NCBI RefSeq assembly: GCF_000369505.1
Contig: NZ_KB850053.1
Span: forward strand, 338,943 to 402,942
Direction of reading: 5' to 3'
DNA length: 64,000 bases
Source: Acinetobacter sp. NIPH 298
Lineage (GTDB): Bacteria > Pseudomonadota > Gammaproteobacteria > Pseudomonadales > Moraxellaceae
Shown: piece by piece, positions 37,111 through 47,208 of the stretch
Position numbering within the stretch: position 1 is the stretch's first letter
Layout: every line of letters begins with the position of its first letter
Notes under the pieces: generated by a model
Databases searched by the model: none
Told to the model about the DNA's origin: nothing
What the model saw: only the letters and a program-made list of their open reading frames with translations
Position numbers and translations under genes: made by a program

Positions 37111-37761
37111 TTACATCTTTTTGTCTTCAATATTTAATGCACCAATGGCTAATACGGCTTGAGTACGGTTTTGTACCCCTAATTTACGAAAAATCGCAGT
37201 CACATGCGCTTTAATAGTGGCTTCTGAAACCTCTAACTCATAGGCGATTTGTTTGTTCAACAATCCCTCAGCAACCATCATAAGCACACGGAATTGTTGG
37301 GGGGTCAGTGATTGCAAACGTTCTGCCAAAGCGGTCTCATCGGCGGCTCTTGGATCAAAACCCGCATGTTTCGGTAAACTTGGCGGTAACCAGATTTCCC
37401 CTTCTAACACATGTTTAATTGCTTCACCAATATGGCTTGGATGTGATGACTTCGGAATATAGCCCATAGCACCATGTGCGATGGCACGCTGAATAATTGA
37501 AGCCTCTTCATGCGCTGATACCACAATGATCGGAATGGCAGGATATTGCGCCCGCACATAGACCAGAGCCGAGAAACCCGAAGCACCAGGTAGATTTAAA
37601 TCGAGTAACACTAAATCTGGTTCTGCACCCTGTTCTAACCGCTTATAGAATTCGTTTACATCAGCCGTTTCTTGGATCTGCGCTTGTGGCAAACTGTAAC
37701 GAACCGCTTGAATTAAAGCATGTCTAAAGAGAGGGTGATCATCTACAATTAAAATATTCAT
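37111..37761 (-). CDS. LuxR-type response regulator (NarL/AgmR-like)
   Basis: A 216-residue two-component regulator: receiver domain at 1-120 with the phospho-acceptor Asp in DLVLLDLNLPG and a C-terminal LuxR HTH (LTPQQFRVLMMVAEGLLNKQIAYELEVSEATIKAHV). No sensor kinase is next to it. Related regulators in pseudomonads control ethanol/acetate use and acs; acs lies 2.3 kb away here, so control of acs is a reasonable inference. The ATG at 37761 is preferred to a TTG 15 bases upstream. Confidence 0.88.
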   Translation of the reverse strand: MNILIVDDHPLFRHALIQAVRYSLPQAQIQETADVNEFYKRLEQGAEPDLVLLDLNLPGASGFSALVYVRAQYPAIPIIVVSAHEEASIIQRAIAHGAMGYIPKSSHPSHIGEAIKHVLEGEIWLPPSLPKHAGFDPRAADETALAERLQSLTPQQFRVLMMVAEGLLNKQIAYELEVSEATIKAHVTAIFRKLGVQNRTQAVLAIGALNIEDKKM

Positions 37762-38110
37762 AAGCGCTATAAGCAATCTGCTGTTTTAGTACGTCACTGT
37801 ACGGTGTTTATTAAAATTAACCTATCTAAGCCTATTTTTAAATAAACCATTGGTCAAGCACTCTGACATTTTTTATTTCCTTTTCCAGTAAAATAAATCA
37901 GATATTCGTATAAATCAGATCAAATCAAATTTAACATTCAAAATTTTGAATAGAAACATAGAATTAAACCGCATTAAATTTCCAATTTTGCACGATTGGG
38001 CGATATATCTTTAAATCAGATAAGCTTGCAGTATTTGCTTATTTTACTGTGGTGCAGCGATATAGATAAATAAAAGCCATTGCTAATGAACTTTTATTTA
38101 GGCTATCACT
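37762..38110. other. Divergent promoter gap
   Basis: AT-rich region between the leftward response regulator and rightward msuE. No RNA or strong hairpin seen, and no convincing sigma-54 site found for the sulfone genes. Confidence 0.3.
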
Positions 38111-38851
38111 ATGTCCAATCGTAATACTGTTTCTACTCCCCTCAATATCGTTGCTGTCTCTGGGGGGTTAAATAGCCCATCAAAGACAGAGAGCTTAGTC
38201 CAAGCTATTCTAGATGAGCTTGCTGAAGCCATTCATATCAAAGTACATTTTGTGAAACTCAGTGAAATTGGGCCGTTATTGGGTGGTGCAATTTATCGAA
38301 ATCAATTACCCCAACGAGTACAAGATGACTTGGCTGCGGTAGAAGCAGCCGATGCATTGATTGTTGGTACACCTGTTTATCGTGCTTCGTTCACAGGATT
38401 ATTCAAACACTTCTTCGATTTTGTCGAACAAACAGCGTTGGTCGATGTTCCAGTTTTATTGGCTGCATCAGGTGGCAGCGACCGTCATGCATTGGTACTA
38501 GAGCATCAATTGCGCCCATTGTTTAGCTTCTTCCAAGCGCAAACCTTACCCATCGGGGTCTATGCAACTGATCGTGATTTCACACCAGAATATACCGTCA
38601 AAAGTGAACAGTTGTCTGATCGTGTGACCTTAGCCGTTGCACGCGCTTTACCGATTCTAGAATGGGCACCAGCCAAAGGACAACGCGCTGCCGTGATCAA
38701 AGCCAAAACCGAACAGGCCAATCAAAACCTAGGGATTAACAAACAGATTGAACAAGCAGAGGTTTTACCATCTGCGGCCGTTCCAGACTTAGATGCAGCC
38801 GAATCTCGCTTGCACCCCAAGTCTACAAAGAATTTAACCCACGTCGCATAA
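38111..38851 (+). CDS. msuE: FMN reductase (MsuE type)
   Basis: A 246-residue flavodoxin-like NAD(P)H:FMN reductase. The N-terminal flavin loop VAVSGGLNSPSKTESL and GTPVYRASFTGLFKHFFDFV are typical. It supplies reduced FMN to the monooxygenase SfnG encoded 27 bases downstream. About 60 residues at the C-terminus, Ala/Gln-rich and ordered in helices, exceed the usual length of small FMN reductases. Confidence 0.88.
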   Translation: MSNRNTVSTPLNIVAVSGGLNSPSKTESLVQAILDELAEAIHIKVHFVKLSEIGPLLGGAIYRNQLPQRVQDDLAAVEAADALIVGTPVYRASFTGLFKHFFDFVEQTALVDVPVLLAASGGSDRHALVLEHQLRPLFSFFQAQTLPIGVYATDRDFTPEYTVKSEQLSDRVTLAVARALPILEWAPAKGQRAAVIKAKTEQANQNLGINKQIEQAEVLPSAAVPDLDAAESRLHPKSTKNLTHVA

Positions 38852-38878
38852 AATCAAAAATGTCTAAAGGGTAGGAAA

Positions 38879-39982
38879 ATGACAACAACATCAGCAATTA
38901 AGTTCGCTTATTGGGTCCCCAATGTCAGTGGTGGACTTGTGGTGAGCAATATCGAACAACGTACCGACTGGAGCTATGACTATAATATCCGTCTAGCACA
39001 AGCTGCAGAGAAAAGTGGCTTTGAATATGCACTGACCCAAATCCGTTTCACCGCAGGCTACGGTGCAGAAAATCAACATGAATCAGTCAGCTTTAGTCAT
39101 GCGCTATTAGCCAAGACCGAAAAACTTAAAGTGATTGCTGCCATCTTACCTGGCCCTTGGAAGCCTGTACTTGCCGCGAAACAACTAGCGACCATTGACT
39201 ATCTCACCCAAGGTCGTGTTGCGATTAATGTCGTCAGTGGATGGTTTCGTGGCGAGTTCGATGCAATAGGCGAGCCTTGGCCTGAACATGATGAACGTTA
39301 TGTCCGCTCTGAGGAATTTATTCGTACACTCAAAGGCATTTGGAGCACGGACGATTACAGCTTTGAAGGCAAATATTATCAATTCAAAAACTACACCCTA
39401 AAACCAAAACCTCTACAAAAACCCTCTATTGAAGTGTTCCAAGGAGGAAGTTCACGTGCTGCACGAGATATGGCCGCACGCGTCTCAGATTGGTATTTTA
39501 CCAATGGCAATAGCATCGAAGAAATCAAAAAACAGGTCGATGACGTTCGTCACAAAGCCAAGCTTGCCCATCGACAAGTGAAGATCGGAGTGAATGCATT
39601 TATCATTGCCCGCGATACAGAGCAAGAAGCACATGCTGTGCTGAATGAAATCATCGCTAAGGCAAATGTAGAGGCAGTCAATGCCTTTCGAGACGCAACC
39701 CGTGAAGCAGGTGCTGCTGCACCAGAAGCTGAAGGCAATTGGGCAAAATCAACTTTCGATGATTTAGTGCAATATAACGATGGCTTTAAAACCAATTTAA
39801 TCGGCACACCGCAACAAATCGCTGAACGCATTGTGGCGTTAAAACATGTGGGCGTAGATCTTGTGCTGTCAGGTTTTCTGCATTTTATTGAAGAAGTTGA
39901 ATATTTTGGAGAGAAAGTACTGCCTCTGGTGCGACAGTTGGAACAAGAACAACGAAATCAACTAACCGCTAAATCGGCTTAA
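38879..39982 (+). CDS. sfnG: Dimethylsulfone monooxygenase
   Basis: A 367-residue FMNH2-dependent monooxygenase of the luciferase-like group, reading as SfnG: FAYWVPNVSGGLVVSNIEQRTDW at the N-terminus, GRVAINVVSGWFRGEF, and GLxHFIEE-type sequence at the end. It converts dimethylsulfone to methanesulfinate, feeding sulfur assimilation. It forms an operon with msuE, its flavin reductase. AGGAAA precedes the start. A terminator follows. Confidence 0.92.
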   Translation: MTTTSAIKFAYWVPNVSGGLVVSNIEQRTDWSYDYNIRLAQAAEKSGFEYALTQIRFTAGYGAENQHESVSFSHALLAKTEKLKVIAAILPGPWKPVLAAKQLATIDYLTQGRVAINVVSGWFRGEFDAIGEPWPEHDERYVRSEEFIRTLKGIWSTDDYSFEGKYYQFKNYTLKPKPLQKPSIEVFQGGSSRAARDMAARVSDWYFTNGNSIEEIKKQVDDVRHKAKLAHRQVKIGVNAFIIARDTEQEAHAVLNEIIAKANVEAVNAFRDATREAGAAAPEAEGNWAKSTFDDLVQYNDGFKTNLIGTPQQIAERIVALKHVGVDLVLSGFLHFIEEVEYFGEKVLPLVRQLEQEQRNQLTAKSA

Positions 39983-40038
39983 ACTTAAATGGTATTTTGA
40001 ATAAGAAGAAAAATAAAAGGTTGTGGCGCAAAAAACTA

Positions 40039-40066
40039 CCCCCAAGACTCGGCTTGGGGGCTTTTT
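40039..40066. terminator. Terminator, sfnG / acs
   Basis: CCCCCAAG (40039-40046) pairs with CTTGGGGG (40053-40060), loop ACTCGG, then TTTTT. Serves rightward sfnG and, through the A-run on its other side, convergent acs. Confidence 0.85.
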
Positions 40067-40070
40067 CTAT

Positions 40071-42029
40071 TTATCCTTCAACACTGCTTGCTGTTGGATA
40101 CACTGTTGCAATTAAGGCATCAACTACCGCTGGTTCAGCAAGGGTTGATGTATCGCCTAAGCTATCCAATTCATTCGCTGCAATCTTTCTCAAGATACGA
40201 CGCATGATTTTACCCGAACGAGTTTTTGGTAAAGCGGGCGCCCAATGCAAGGCATCTGGCGTTGCCACTGGACCAAGGACTTTACGTACCCAATTGACCA
40301 ACTCTTTACGTAACTCTTCAGACTCAGAGACATCCGCTTGTAAGGTCACAAAGGTACAAATGCCTTGTCCCTTAATGTCATGAGGCATACCAACCACAGC
40401 CGCTTCAGCAACTGCTTCATGGGCCACCAGTGCACTTTCAATTTCAGCAGTCCCTAGACGATGTCCAGAGACATTGAGTACGTCATCGACACGGCCTGTG
40501 ATCCAGTAATAGCCATCTGCATCACGACGTGCGCCATCACCTGTGAAATAGCTATTTTTGAAGGTCGAGAAATACGCTTCAATAAAGCGTTCAGGATCAC
40601 CCCAAATGGTGCGCATTTGACCTGGCCAAGAATCTTTAATGACAAGGTTACCTTCATTGGCACCTTCAAGTTCATTGCCTTCACCATCCACCAAAGCAGG
40701 CTGAACCCCAAACATTGGTCGAGTTGCTGAACCTGGTTTCAATGCAGTGGCACCTGGTAATGGTGAAATCAAAATACCGCCTGTTTCTGTTTGCCACCAT
40801 GTATCCACAATCGGGCAACGGCCTTCACCGACCACTTCGTTATACCAATTCCATGCTTCTGGGTTAATTGGTTCACCCACAGAGCCTAATAAACGAAGGC
40901 TACTACGATCACTTTCACGAACATAAGCATCACCCTCTCGCATCATGGCGCGAATCGCGGTTGGTGCAGTATAAAGAATGGTGACATTATGCTTATCAAT
41001 CACATGACCGATACGTGCCCATGTTGGGTATTGTGGAATACCTTCAAACATGACCGTTGTCGTGCCATTACACAGCGGTCCATACAGTAAATAACTATGC
41101 CCTGTAATCCAACCCACATCGGCAGTACACCAGTACACATCGTCTTCTTTAAGATCAAACACTTCTCTAAACGTGGTATTTACATACACCAGATAACCAC
41201 CAGTAGTATGTAATACGCCCTTTGGCTTACCTGTAGAGCCAGAGGTATACAGAATAAATAGTGGGTCTTCCGCTTTCATTGGCTCAGGTGGGCAGTGTTC
41301 ATTCACTTCCATGATTTCGAGGTGATACCACAAATCACGTGCTTCATTGAACTGAATCGGATTGCCCGTACGATGCACCACAATCACATGTTCAACACTA
41401 TCGGTACCTTCAATTTCTAAAGCAGCATCCACGTTTTCTTTTAACGGAATAATCTTGCCACCACGCATCCCAGCATCGGCAGTAATCACTAATTTCGCTT
41501 GGCTATCATCAATACGGCTGGCCAAAGAGTCAGGTGAGAAACCACCAAAAACCACACAATGCACAGCCCCGATACGCGCACATGCCAACATGGCAATCGC
41601 TGCTTCAGGTACCATTGGCATATAGAGGACGACGCGATCCCCTTTGCTGATCCCATGTTTCTTGAGAACGTTAGCAAAACGACAAACTTCATCATGCAAT
41701 TCAGCGAATGAAATGATTTTATGACGTGATGGATGATCGCCTTCCCATATAATGGCAGGCTTTAATGGATTGTCTTTTAAATGACGATCCAGACAGTTAG
41801 CAGAGACATTCAGCTCCCCATCAGCAAACCATTCAATTTTAAAATGATCTGGGTCAAAACTGGTATTTTTGACTTGGGTAAATGGTTTCATCCAATCAAT
41901 ATTTTGTGCTTCTTCTGCCCAAAATGCATCAGGCTGTTCAATAGAATATTGATAGCGATTGAAATAGTCTGTTTCCGAAATTCTTGCCGTTTCTTTAAAT
42001 TTTTCAGGCACTGGGTAGATTTCTTTCAT
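40071..42029 (-). CDS. acs: Acetyl-CoA synthetase
   Basis: A 652-residue AMP-forming acetate:CoA ligase of normal length. The phosphate loop is [15 protein letters not shown]; the C-terminal [15 protein letters not shown] holds the catalytic lysine that is acetylated for control in other bacteria. [10 protein letters not shown] is the acyl-adenylate motif. It activates acetate for the TCA/glyoxylate cycle. The response regulator at 37.1 kb may control it. Confidence 0.97.
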   Translation of the reverse strand: MKEIYPVPEKFKETARISETDYFNRYQYSIEQPDAFWAEEAQNIDWMKPFTQVKNTSFDPDHFKIEWFADGELNVSANCLDRHLKDNPLKPAIIWEGDHPSRHKIISFAELHDEVCRFANVLKKHGISKGDRVVLYMPMVPEAAIAMLACARIGAVHCVVFGGFSPDSLASRIDDSQAKLVITADAGMRGGKIIPLKENVDAALEIEGTDSVEHVIVVHRTGNPIQFNEARDLWYHLEIMEVNEHCPPEPMKAEDPLFILYTSGSTGKPKGVLHTTGGYLVYVNTTFREVFDLKEDDVYWCTADVGWITGHSYLLYGPLCNGTTTVMFEGIPQYPTWARIGHVIDKHNVTILYTAPTAIRAMMREGDAYVRESDRSSLRLLGSVGEPINPEAWNWYNEVVGEGRCPIVDTWWQTETGGILISPLPGATALKPGSATRPMFGVQPALVDGEGNELEGANEGNLVIKDSWPGQMRTIWGDPERFIEAYFSTFKNSYFTGDGARRDADGYYWITGRVDDVLNVSGHRLGTAEIESALVAHEAVAEAAVVGMPHDIKGQGICTFVTLQADVSESEELRKELVNWVRKVLGPVATPDALHWAPALPKTRSGKIMRRILRKIAANELDSLGDTSTLAEPAVVDALIATVYPTASSVEG

Positions 42030-42479
42030 AACTTATTACTTCCTTGGTCTTTTATCTCATACCCTAGATGTACACATCTATTTCTTGGGTATGCTTGTGC
42101 TTTCTTGCAGTATGGCGAGCATATACACGAGTAAACAATGCGGCTTTGGTCGTAGGAGTATTGTTCTTATACACCCAATCTAGTTTGAAAATTTATTTAA
42201 AATAATTTAAATATGAACGACTTGTCGATGGTTTTTATTCTCAAAATTGATCGTTATTTTGATCATTGACCCACGCTTAAGCGCGCGAATCATCATAAAT
42301 ACCGACCATGATGATCGTCTATTCAGCAACATTTTTTCCAACAATAATCATAAACGATTACGATGGTTTCGTTATAAAATAAACCGATAAAGCTGTTAGT
42401 AAATTTTTCATCCATGTTGGTCATACATTCATCATGATGGCTTTCTTGATCAACCTCCAAACGAAATAGAGACGTCCCC
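42030..42479. other. Divergent promoter gap acs / mscS
   Basis: No gene. It contains an eight-base-pair inverted repeat ATCATCAT (42289-42296) / ATGATGAT (42308-42315) and repeated TTGATC words, possible regulator sites for acs or the channel gene. Confidence 0.35.
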
Positions 42480-43469
42480 TTGGCAAACGAACAAATTAAC
42501 TTGACGAGTGTCGCTAAAGATACAGGTACACTGATCCAACAAGCAGGCACAAAAACCTCAGAAACCGTATTGGCGCATACTGAAAAATACCATGAGGCAT
42601 ATAGTGCTATTGATAAAATGGTGCTGGTTTTTTGGGAACGCGTTCCTTATATCTGCTTGGCCATTTTTGTCTTTGTTTTGTTTTGGCTACTGACTAAATT
42701 TTTTAAATTCTTTATCAACAAAACCCTCAGTAATCGCTCTTACACGCGGCAAAACTTAGTCCTTGTGCTACATCGTGTCGGCAGTACTTTTATCTTATTT
42801 TTCGGCTTCCTGATCGCACTTGTGATCGCGATTCCGGGCTTTACTCCAGGTCAATTGATTGGCGCACTAGGGATTGGCTCGGTTGCGATTGGTTTTGCTT
42901 TCAAAGATATTTTCCAGAACTTACTATCTGGCATACTGATCTTATTAGGAGAACCGTTCCGCATCGGTGATGCCATTATTGTCAATGGGATGGAAGGCAC
43001 CGTTGAAGATATTCAAATTCGAGCCACTTTTTTACGCTCTTATGATGGTCGTCGGATCGTGATCCCTAACGCGACGGTGTATACCAGTGCAATCACCGTA
43101 AATACAGCTTATCAGCAACGACGCTGTGAATTTGTTGTGGGGATTGGCTATGATGATGATGAACAAAAAGCCAAGCAAATCGTGTTGGATATTCTCAACA
43201 ATGAACGCAGCGTCCTGAGTCAACCAAAGTTTTCGGTCAATGTGACTGCACTGGCAGACTTCTCAGTCAACCTTACTGTTCGTTGGTGGATTGATACCAC
43301 AGAAACCGATATTCTGTCCTCTTCAAGTATGATACAAGCACAGGTTAAACAAGCATTTAGTGCCCAAGGAATTAATATTCCTTATCCGATCCAAGAGTTT
43401 AAGGTTCAGTCAAACCAAGTCGCTCAACTTCCAACAAACATGAAGCCTTCAGACAATCAAACGACCTAA
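42480..43469 (+). CDS. MscS-family mechanosensitive channel
   Basis: A 329-residue small-conductance channel. The hydrophobic segments are at about 53-78, 96-118 and the pore helix region GQLIGALGIGSVAIGFAFKD, followed by the beta domain with FRIGDAIIVNGMEGTVEDI. It opens under membrane tension to release solutes. The start is a TTG (42480) with a weak ribosome site; the next Met is too far inside. The C-terminus is polar and disordered. Confidence 0.85.
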   Translation: MANEQINLTSVAKDTGTLIQQAGTKTSETVLAHTEKYHEAYSAIDKMVLVFWERVPYICLAIFVFVLFWLLTKFFKFFINKTLSNRSYTRQNLVLVLHRVGSTFILFFGFLIALVIAIPGFTPGQLIGALGIGSVAIGFAFKDIFQNLLSGILILLGEPFRIGDAIIVNGMEGTVEDIQIRATFLRSYDGRRIVIPNATVYTSAITVNTAYQQRRCEFVVGIGYDDDEQKAKQIVLDILNNERSVLSQPKFSVNVTALADFSVNLTVRWWIDTTETDILSSSSMIQAQVKQAFSAQGINIPYPIQEFKVQSNQVAQLPTNMKPSDNQTT

Positions 43470-44159
43470 AATATAAGAAATAGCGGTTTCTGTACGTAAA
43501 ATACGGTTGCTCAAGCGCATCGCTTGGCAACCATTTTTTTTGAGCAGCTCAATCTCATACGGTATAAAGCCACCTTCTGGTCCAACGATCACAGTACATG
43601 CCTGTTGAATGGCATGCGGCATCGACTGGTCTGCATAAGGATGCGCTACATAGGCAGGTTTTTCGGCGCTAATCAAACTTGGCAGCACATCCTCTACAAA
43701 AGGTTTAAAGCGTTTATACATCTGAATTTCAGGCTCAACCGTATCGCCTGCCTGCTCTAGCCCCAAAGTGACATAGTCATTGAGTTGTTGCAAAAATGGG
43801 CTTTGCCAATAACTCTTATCCACCCGATAACTATGAATCAAGCTGATCCGCTCTACACCCAGTGTGACCGCATCCATGATGATGCGACGTAATACTTTCG
43901 GTCGTGGTAACGCAAGAATCAAATGCACAGGAAGTTTTTCAGGCACTGCCTCCATCTGAATCGGTTTCAACACAATCCGTTGCTCTGAAATATTCAAAAC
44001 TTCAGTGAGATAACGCTGACCATGGCGAATGCCAACTTTTAGATGATCGCCAACATTCGGTTGAACATACTGTTTTAAATGTTGCAATTGACGTGGATTT
44101 TCAATCAACCATTGCTCTGCGCAAGCAGTTTGAGAGGGTTCAAGTAAAACGATGTTCAT
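43449..44159 (-). CDS. rsmE: 16S rRNA (uracil1498-N3)-methyltransferase
   Basis: A 236-residue SPOUT-class enzyme methylating U1498 of 16S rRNA. The knot motifs are VIVGPEGGFIPYE and AMRLSNRILRTETA. Its ATG overlaps the waaA stop by four bases, so the two are coupled. The 3' end overlaps the convergent mscS-type gene by 21 bases. Confidence 0.93.
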   Translation of the reverse strand: MNIVLLEPSQTACAEQWLIENPRQLQHLKQYVQPNVGDHLKVGIRHGQRYLTEVLNISEQRIVLKPIQMEAVPEKLPVHLILALPRPKVLRRIIMDAVTLGVERISLIHSYRVDKSYWQSPFLQQLNDYVTLGLEQAGDTVEPEIQMYKRFKPFVEDVLPSLISAEKPAYVAHPYADQSMPHAIQQACTVIVGPEGGFIPYEIELLKKNGCQAMRLSNRILRTETAISYILGRLIV

Positions 44160-45475
44160 GATGCATCTGTTGCTTTCAAATAGTGATCGAGCAGTTGAAT
44201 ATGCTGTTGCAACGAACCTTGATTGCGTTGCAATACCACTTGAGCCTGTTCGATGAGTTGCTGACGTTGCTTTGAATCATCCAAACAGCCGAGAAGCTGC
44301 GCTGTCACCTGTTCAGCATTTTCCCCGACCAAAATTCCTCGTGCTATAACGAATTCATCGACAATGCTTTGGAAATTAAAATACCGAGGGCCTATGACAG
44401 TGGGCACATTCAACACCATCGGCTCTAGAATATTGTGCCCGCCACCGGGTTCATTCAGTGAACCACCAACAAAACTCGCCTGACTCATGGCATACCACAA
44501 CCACATTTCACCCATACTATCGGCTAGAAAAACTTGGGTATTAGCCTCGATACGCTGTCCTAAACTGCGACGCTGCGTATTTAAATTTAGATTTTGGCAA
44601 ACTTTATAGACTTCATCAAAACGCTCAGGATGACGTGGCACAACGATACAGAGTAAATTTGGGTTTGAATTTAAATGTGGTTGAAGCTGCTTCAGTAGGC
44701 TCTCTTCTTCAGGCGCATGAGTACTGGCTAAAGTGATAATTTGCCGACCTGCCAATTGCCAATCTTGTTTTAGTTGTTCTGCTTGCTCAATAAAATCTGT
44801 TGGTGCGGTAATATCAAACTTAATATTTCCCACCACTTGACTCTTGGTTTGATCTAAACCTAAATCAACATAACGCGCTAAGGTGGCGGAATCTTGTGCC
44901 AACATCCACGTGAGTTGCTGCAACATCGGCTGGGTTAATCGTCTCACCTTGGCATAGCCTTTGGCTGATTTTTCTGATAGTCGAGCATTCAATAAAATAC
45001 AAGCAATCTGGTACTGCTGTGCTGCTGCAATTAAATTTGGCCAGATTTCAGTTTCGACTAACGCTAAAATTTTCGGTTGATACAGTGCAAAAAACTGCTT
45101 GAGCAACGATTTTTGGTCAACAGGCAAATAGACGGCTTGAAATAAATCCAGATAAGGTACTTTTAGAAATAGGGATTTTGCGCGGGCTTGACCTGTCTTA
45201 GTGGTATTGGTCACTAGAACAGGATGACCTAATTTTAAATAATGTTCGATTAACGGCTGCGCTGCATTGGTTTCACCCACCGAGACTACATGAAACCACA
45301 TTGCATGCAGATTTTTAGGCGGTTGAAAGGGACCAAAACGCTCAATACATTCTTGTTGAAATAGCGCATCACTTTCAGCACGTAGTTTTATTTTCCAACG
45401 ATATAACGGCTTAAGACAAGCCAATAAAAAGTTATACCAAAATGGGGTTTGCTGTGCTGATTTTGCCTGCGCCAT
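44156..45475 (-). CDS. waaA: Kdo transferase
   Basis: A 439-residue CMP-Kdo:lipid A transferase (GT30) at the inner membrane, adding Kdo to lipid A in lipooligosaccharide synthesis. Motifs are HAMWFHVVSVGETNAAQPLI at the N-terminus and SFVGGSLNEPGGGHNILEP in the sugar-nucleotide domain. It is followed with a four-base overlap by rsmE. Confidence 0.95.
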   Translation of the reverse strand: MAQAKSAQQTPFWYNFLLACLKPLYRWKIKLRAESDALFQQECIERFGPFQPPKNLHAMWFHVVSVGETNAAQPLIEHYLKLGHPVLVTNTTKTGQARAKSLFLKVPYLDLFQAVYLPVDQKSLLKQFFALYQPKILALVETEIWPNLIAAAQQYQIACILLNARLSEKSAKGYAKVRRLTQPMLQQLTWMLAQDSATLARYVDLGLDQTKSQVVGNIKFDITAPTDFIEQAEQLKQDWQLAGRQIITLASTHAPEEESLLKQLQPHLNSNPNLLCIVVPRHPERFDEVYKVCQNLNLNTQRRSLGQRIEANTQVFLADSMGEMWLWYAMSQASFVGGSLNEPGGGHNILEPMVLNVPTVIGPRYFNFQSIVDEFVIARGILVGENAEQVTAQLLGCLDDSKQRQQLIEQAQVVLQRNQGSLQQHIQLLDHYLKATDAS

Positions 45476-45601
45476 TCGAGACCATGATTCACAATTTGAT
45501 TTCAGCTCATTATGCGGAATTTAAACAAAAAACTCATGCCATTTTTTAGGGTTCGTTGATATTCAACAAACCTTAATGACATGAGTAATTTATCAAACGA
45601 A

Positions 45602-46666
45602 TTACGCTTCTAACTTTTCAAATGCAGGATAATCGGTATAACCCTCTGCATCAGCAGCATATAACGTTTGAAAATTCACCTGATTTAAGGGTAAATCATG
45701 CTCTAAACGGTCTAATAAATCAGGATTTGCAATATAAGCCAACCCAAATGAGACTGCATCTGCTTGCCCTGTTGCCAAAATACGTTTCGCCGATGCAGGC
45801 GTTAATTTTTCATTGGCAATCCAAACACCGTTAAACTTTGGACGCAAAGCGGGCATTAAACTGTCTTCAGCTTCATATTCACGAGTGAAAATAAAGGCAA
45901 CATTACGTTGATCCAGTTGCTCAACCACATAACCGAACGTTGCTAACGGATTTTCATCCGTCATATCATGTGAGTCACCACGCGGAGCAAGGTGTACGCC
46001 GACCCGGCCAGCACCCCATACTTCGATAAAAGCATCCACGACTTGTAACAATAGACGCGCACGGTTTTCAACTGAGCCACCGTATTCATCATTACGTTGA
46101 TTGGTTCCACTTTGTAAGAATTGGTCAATCAAATAGCCGTTCGCTGCATGTAGTTCAACCCCATCAAAGCCAGCGGCTTTGGCAAGTTCGGCGGCATTTT
46201 TATATTGTGCAACAATCTCTTGAATTTCCTCATGAGATAAAGCACGAGGCGTCACAAATGGACGTTTAGGACGAAGTAAACTCACTTCACCCGCAGGTTG
46301 AATCGCACTTGGCGCAACTGGGATATCGTCCTCCAATAAATCTGGATGTGAAATACGCCCAACATGCCAGAGCTGAACCACAATTTTTGAACCCTGCACA
46401 TGCACAGCATCTACAATTTTATGCCACGCCTGAGCCTGCTCTTGTGACCATAGACCTGGTGTATTGGCATAACCCGCTGCTTTAGGACTAATCACTGTTG
46501 CTTCAGTAATGATTAAGCCCGCATTGGCACGTTGTTGGTAATACTCCACCATTAAATCGTTTGGAATACGCTCTTCACCACTACGTGCTCTGGTAAGCGG
46601 TGCTAAAACCAAGCGATTTTTAATCGTAAAATCACCTACTTGTAACGCAGAATTTAGTTCAGCCAT
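45602..46666 (-). CDS. nemA: Alkene reductase (Old Yellow Enzyme, NemA type)
   Basis: A 354-residue FMN enzyme reducing activated alkenes, nitrate esters and quinones with NADPH. The TIM barrel carries NRLVLAPLTRARS, GFDGVELHAANGYLIDQFLQ (substrate-binding His and Asn) and RAGLI. An ArsR-type regulator gene ends 55 bases upstream in the same direction, so electrophile-induced expression is likely. Confidence 0.9.
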   Translation of the reverse strand: MAELNSALQVGDFTIKNRLVLAPLTRARSGEERIPNDLMVEYYQQRANAGLIITEATVISPKAAGYANTPGLWSQEQAQAWHKIVDAVHVQGSKIVVQLWHVGRISHPDLLEDDIPVAPSAIQPAGEVSLLRPKRPFVTPRALSHEEIQEIVAQYKNAAELAKAAGFDGVELHAANGYLIDQFLQSGTNQRNDEYGGSVENRARLLLQVVDAFIEVWGAGRVGVHLAPRGDSHDMTDENPLATFGYVVEQLDQRNVAFIFTREYEAEDSLMPALRPKFNGVWIANEKLTPASAKRILATGQADAVSFGLAYIANPDLLDRLEHDLPLNQVNFQTLYAADAEGYTDYPAFEKLEA

Positions 46667-46721
46667 GATCGCCTCAACTTCACTTTTATCAGCGTATTAA
46701 AGGGTTGACCTTTAATACCGT

Positions 46722-47024
46722 TTAGAGTGCTTGTTTCAAATGTTCGATGTATTGCTGAATCAAAGCTTCATTACGCGTGAAATATGACCACTGTCCATAT
46801 TTTTCAACCTGTATCAAACCTGCCTGCTGTAATACAGACAAATGATTCGACATCGTCGATTGCGCAACTTTGCCTAAACGTTCGATGTGCCCTGCACATA
46901 CGCCACGTTCAAAACTACCACCACATTGTTCAACGGGTAAAAATCGCTCCGGCTCTTTCAACCATTGCAAAATTTGTCGTCGTAATGGATTGGCTAGGGC
47001 CTTGCTTATAACATCAATATCCAT
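46722..47024 (-). CDS. ArsR-type regulator of the alkene reductase
   Basis: A 100-residue winged-helix regulator. The HTH is VAQSTMSNHLSVLQQAGLI. Two cysteines in VEQCGGSFERGVCAGH lie ahead of the recognition helix and could sense electrophiles or thiol stress (inference). The ATG at 47024 gives the usual ArsR length; a GTG at 47066 gives 114 residues. It is cotranscribed with nemA. Palindromes lie upstream. Confidence 0.8.
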   Translation of the reverse strand: MDIDVISKALANPLRRQILQWLKEPERFLPVEQCGGSFERGVCAGHIERLGKVAQSTMSNHLSVLQQAGLIQVEKYGQWSYFTRNEALIQQYIEHLKQAL

Positions 47025-47092
47025 AGACTCACCACGTTTCTCAACAAGCGAAGCTTCGTTCAGCACCTAGAGCCAGTATATCGAAATTTTCA

Positions 47093-47126
47093 AATATTAA
47101 TATCTATTTTTTTCGATATTAATATC
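47093..47126. promoter_or_regulatory. Operator candidates upstream of the arsR-type gene
   Basis: A perfect palindrome GATATTAATATC (47115-47126) and a near copy AATATTAATATC (47093-47104) have centres 22 bases apart, about 70-100 bases upstream of the regulator's start. This fits binding of a dimeric ArsR-type protein at its own promoter. Confidence 0.5.
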
Positions 47127-47208
47127 ATATTTTTCCGATTAACCACCTCTTGCTAAACGAGCTTGCCGTTTAAATTAATTTTCCAAAGTCTCTTTTTAGG
47201 AAAGAGGT

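Noticed and set aside
42323..42550. 75-codon minus-strand ORF overlapping the mscS start
   Set aside because: Overlaps the channel gene and its leader, with no family resemblance or ribosome site.
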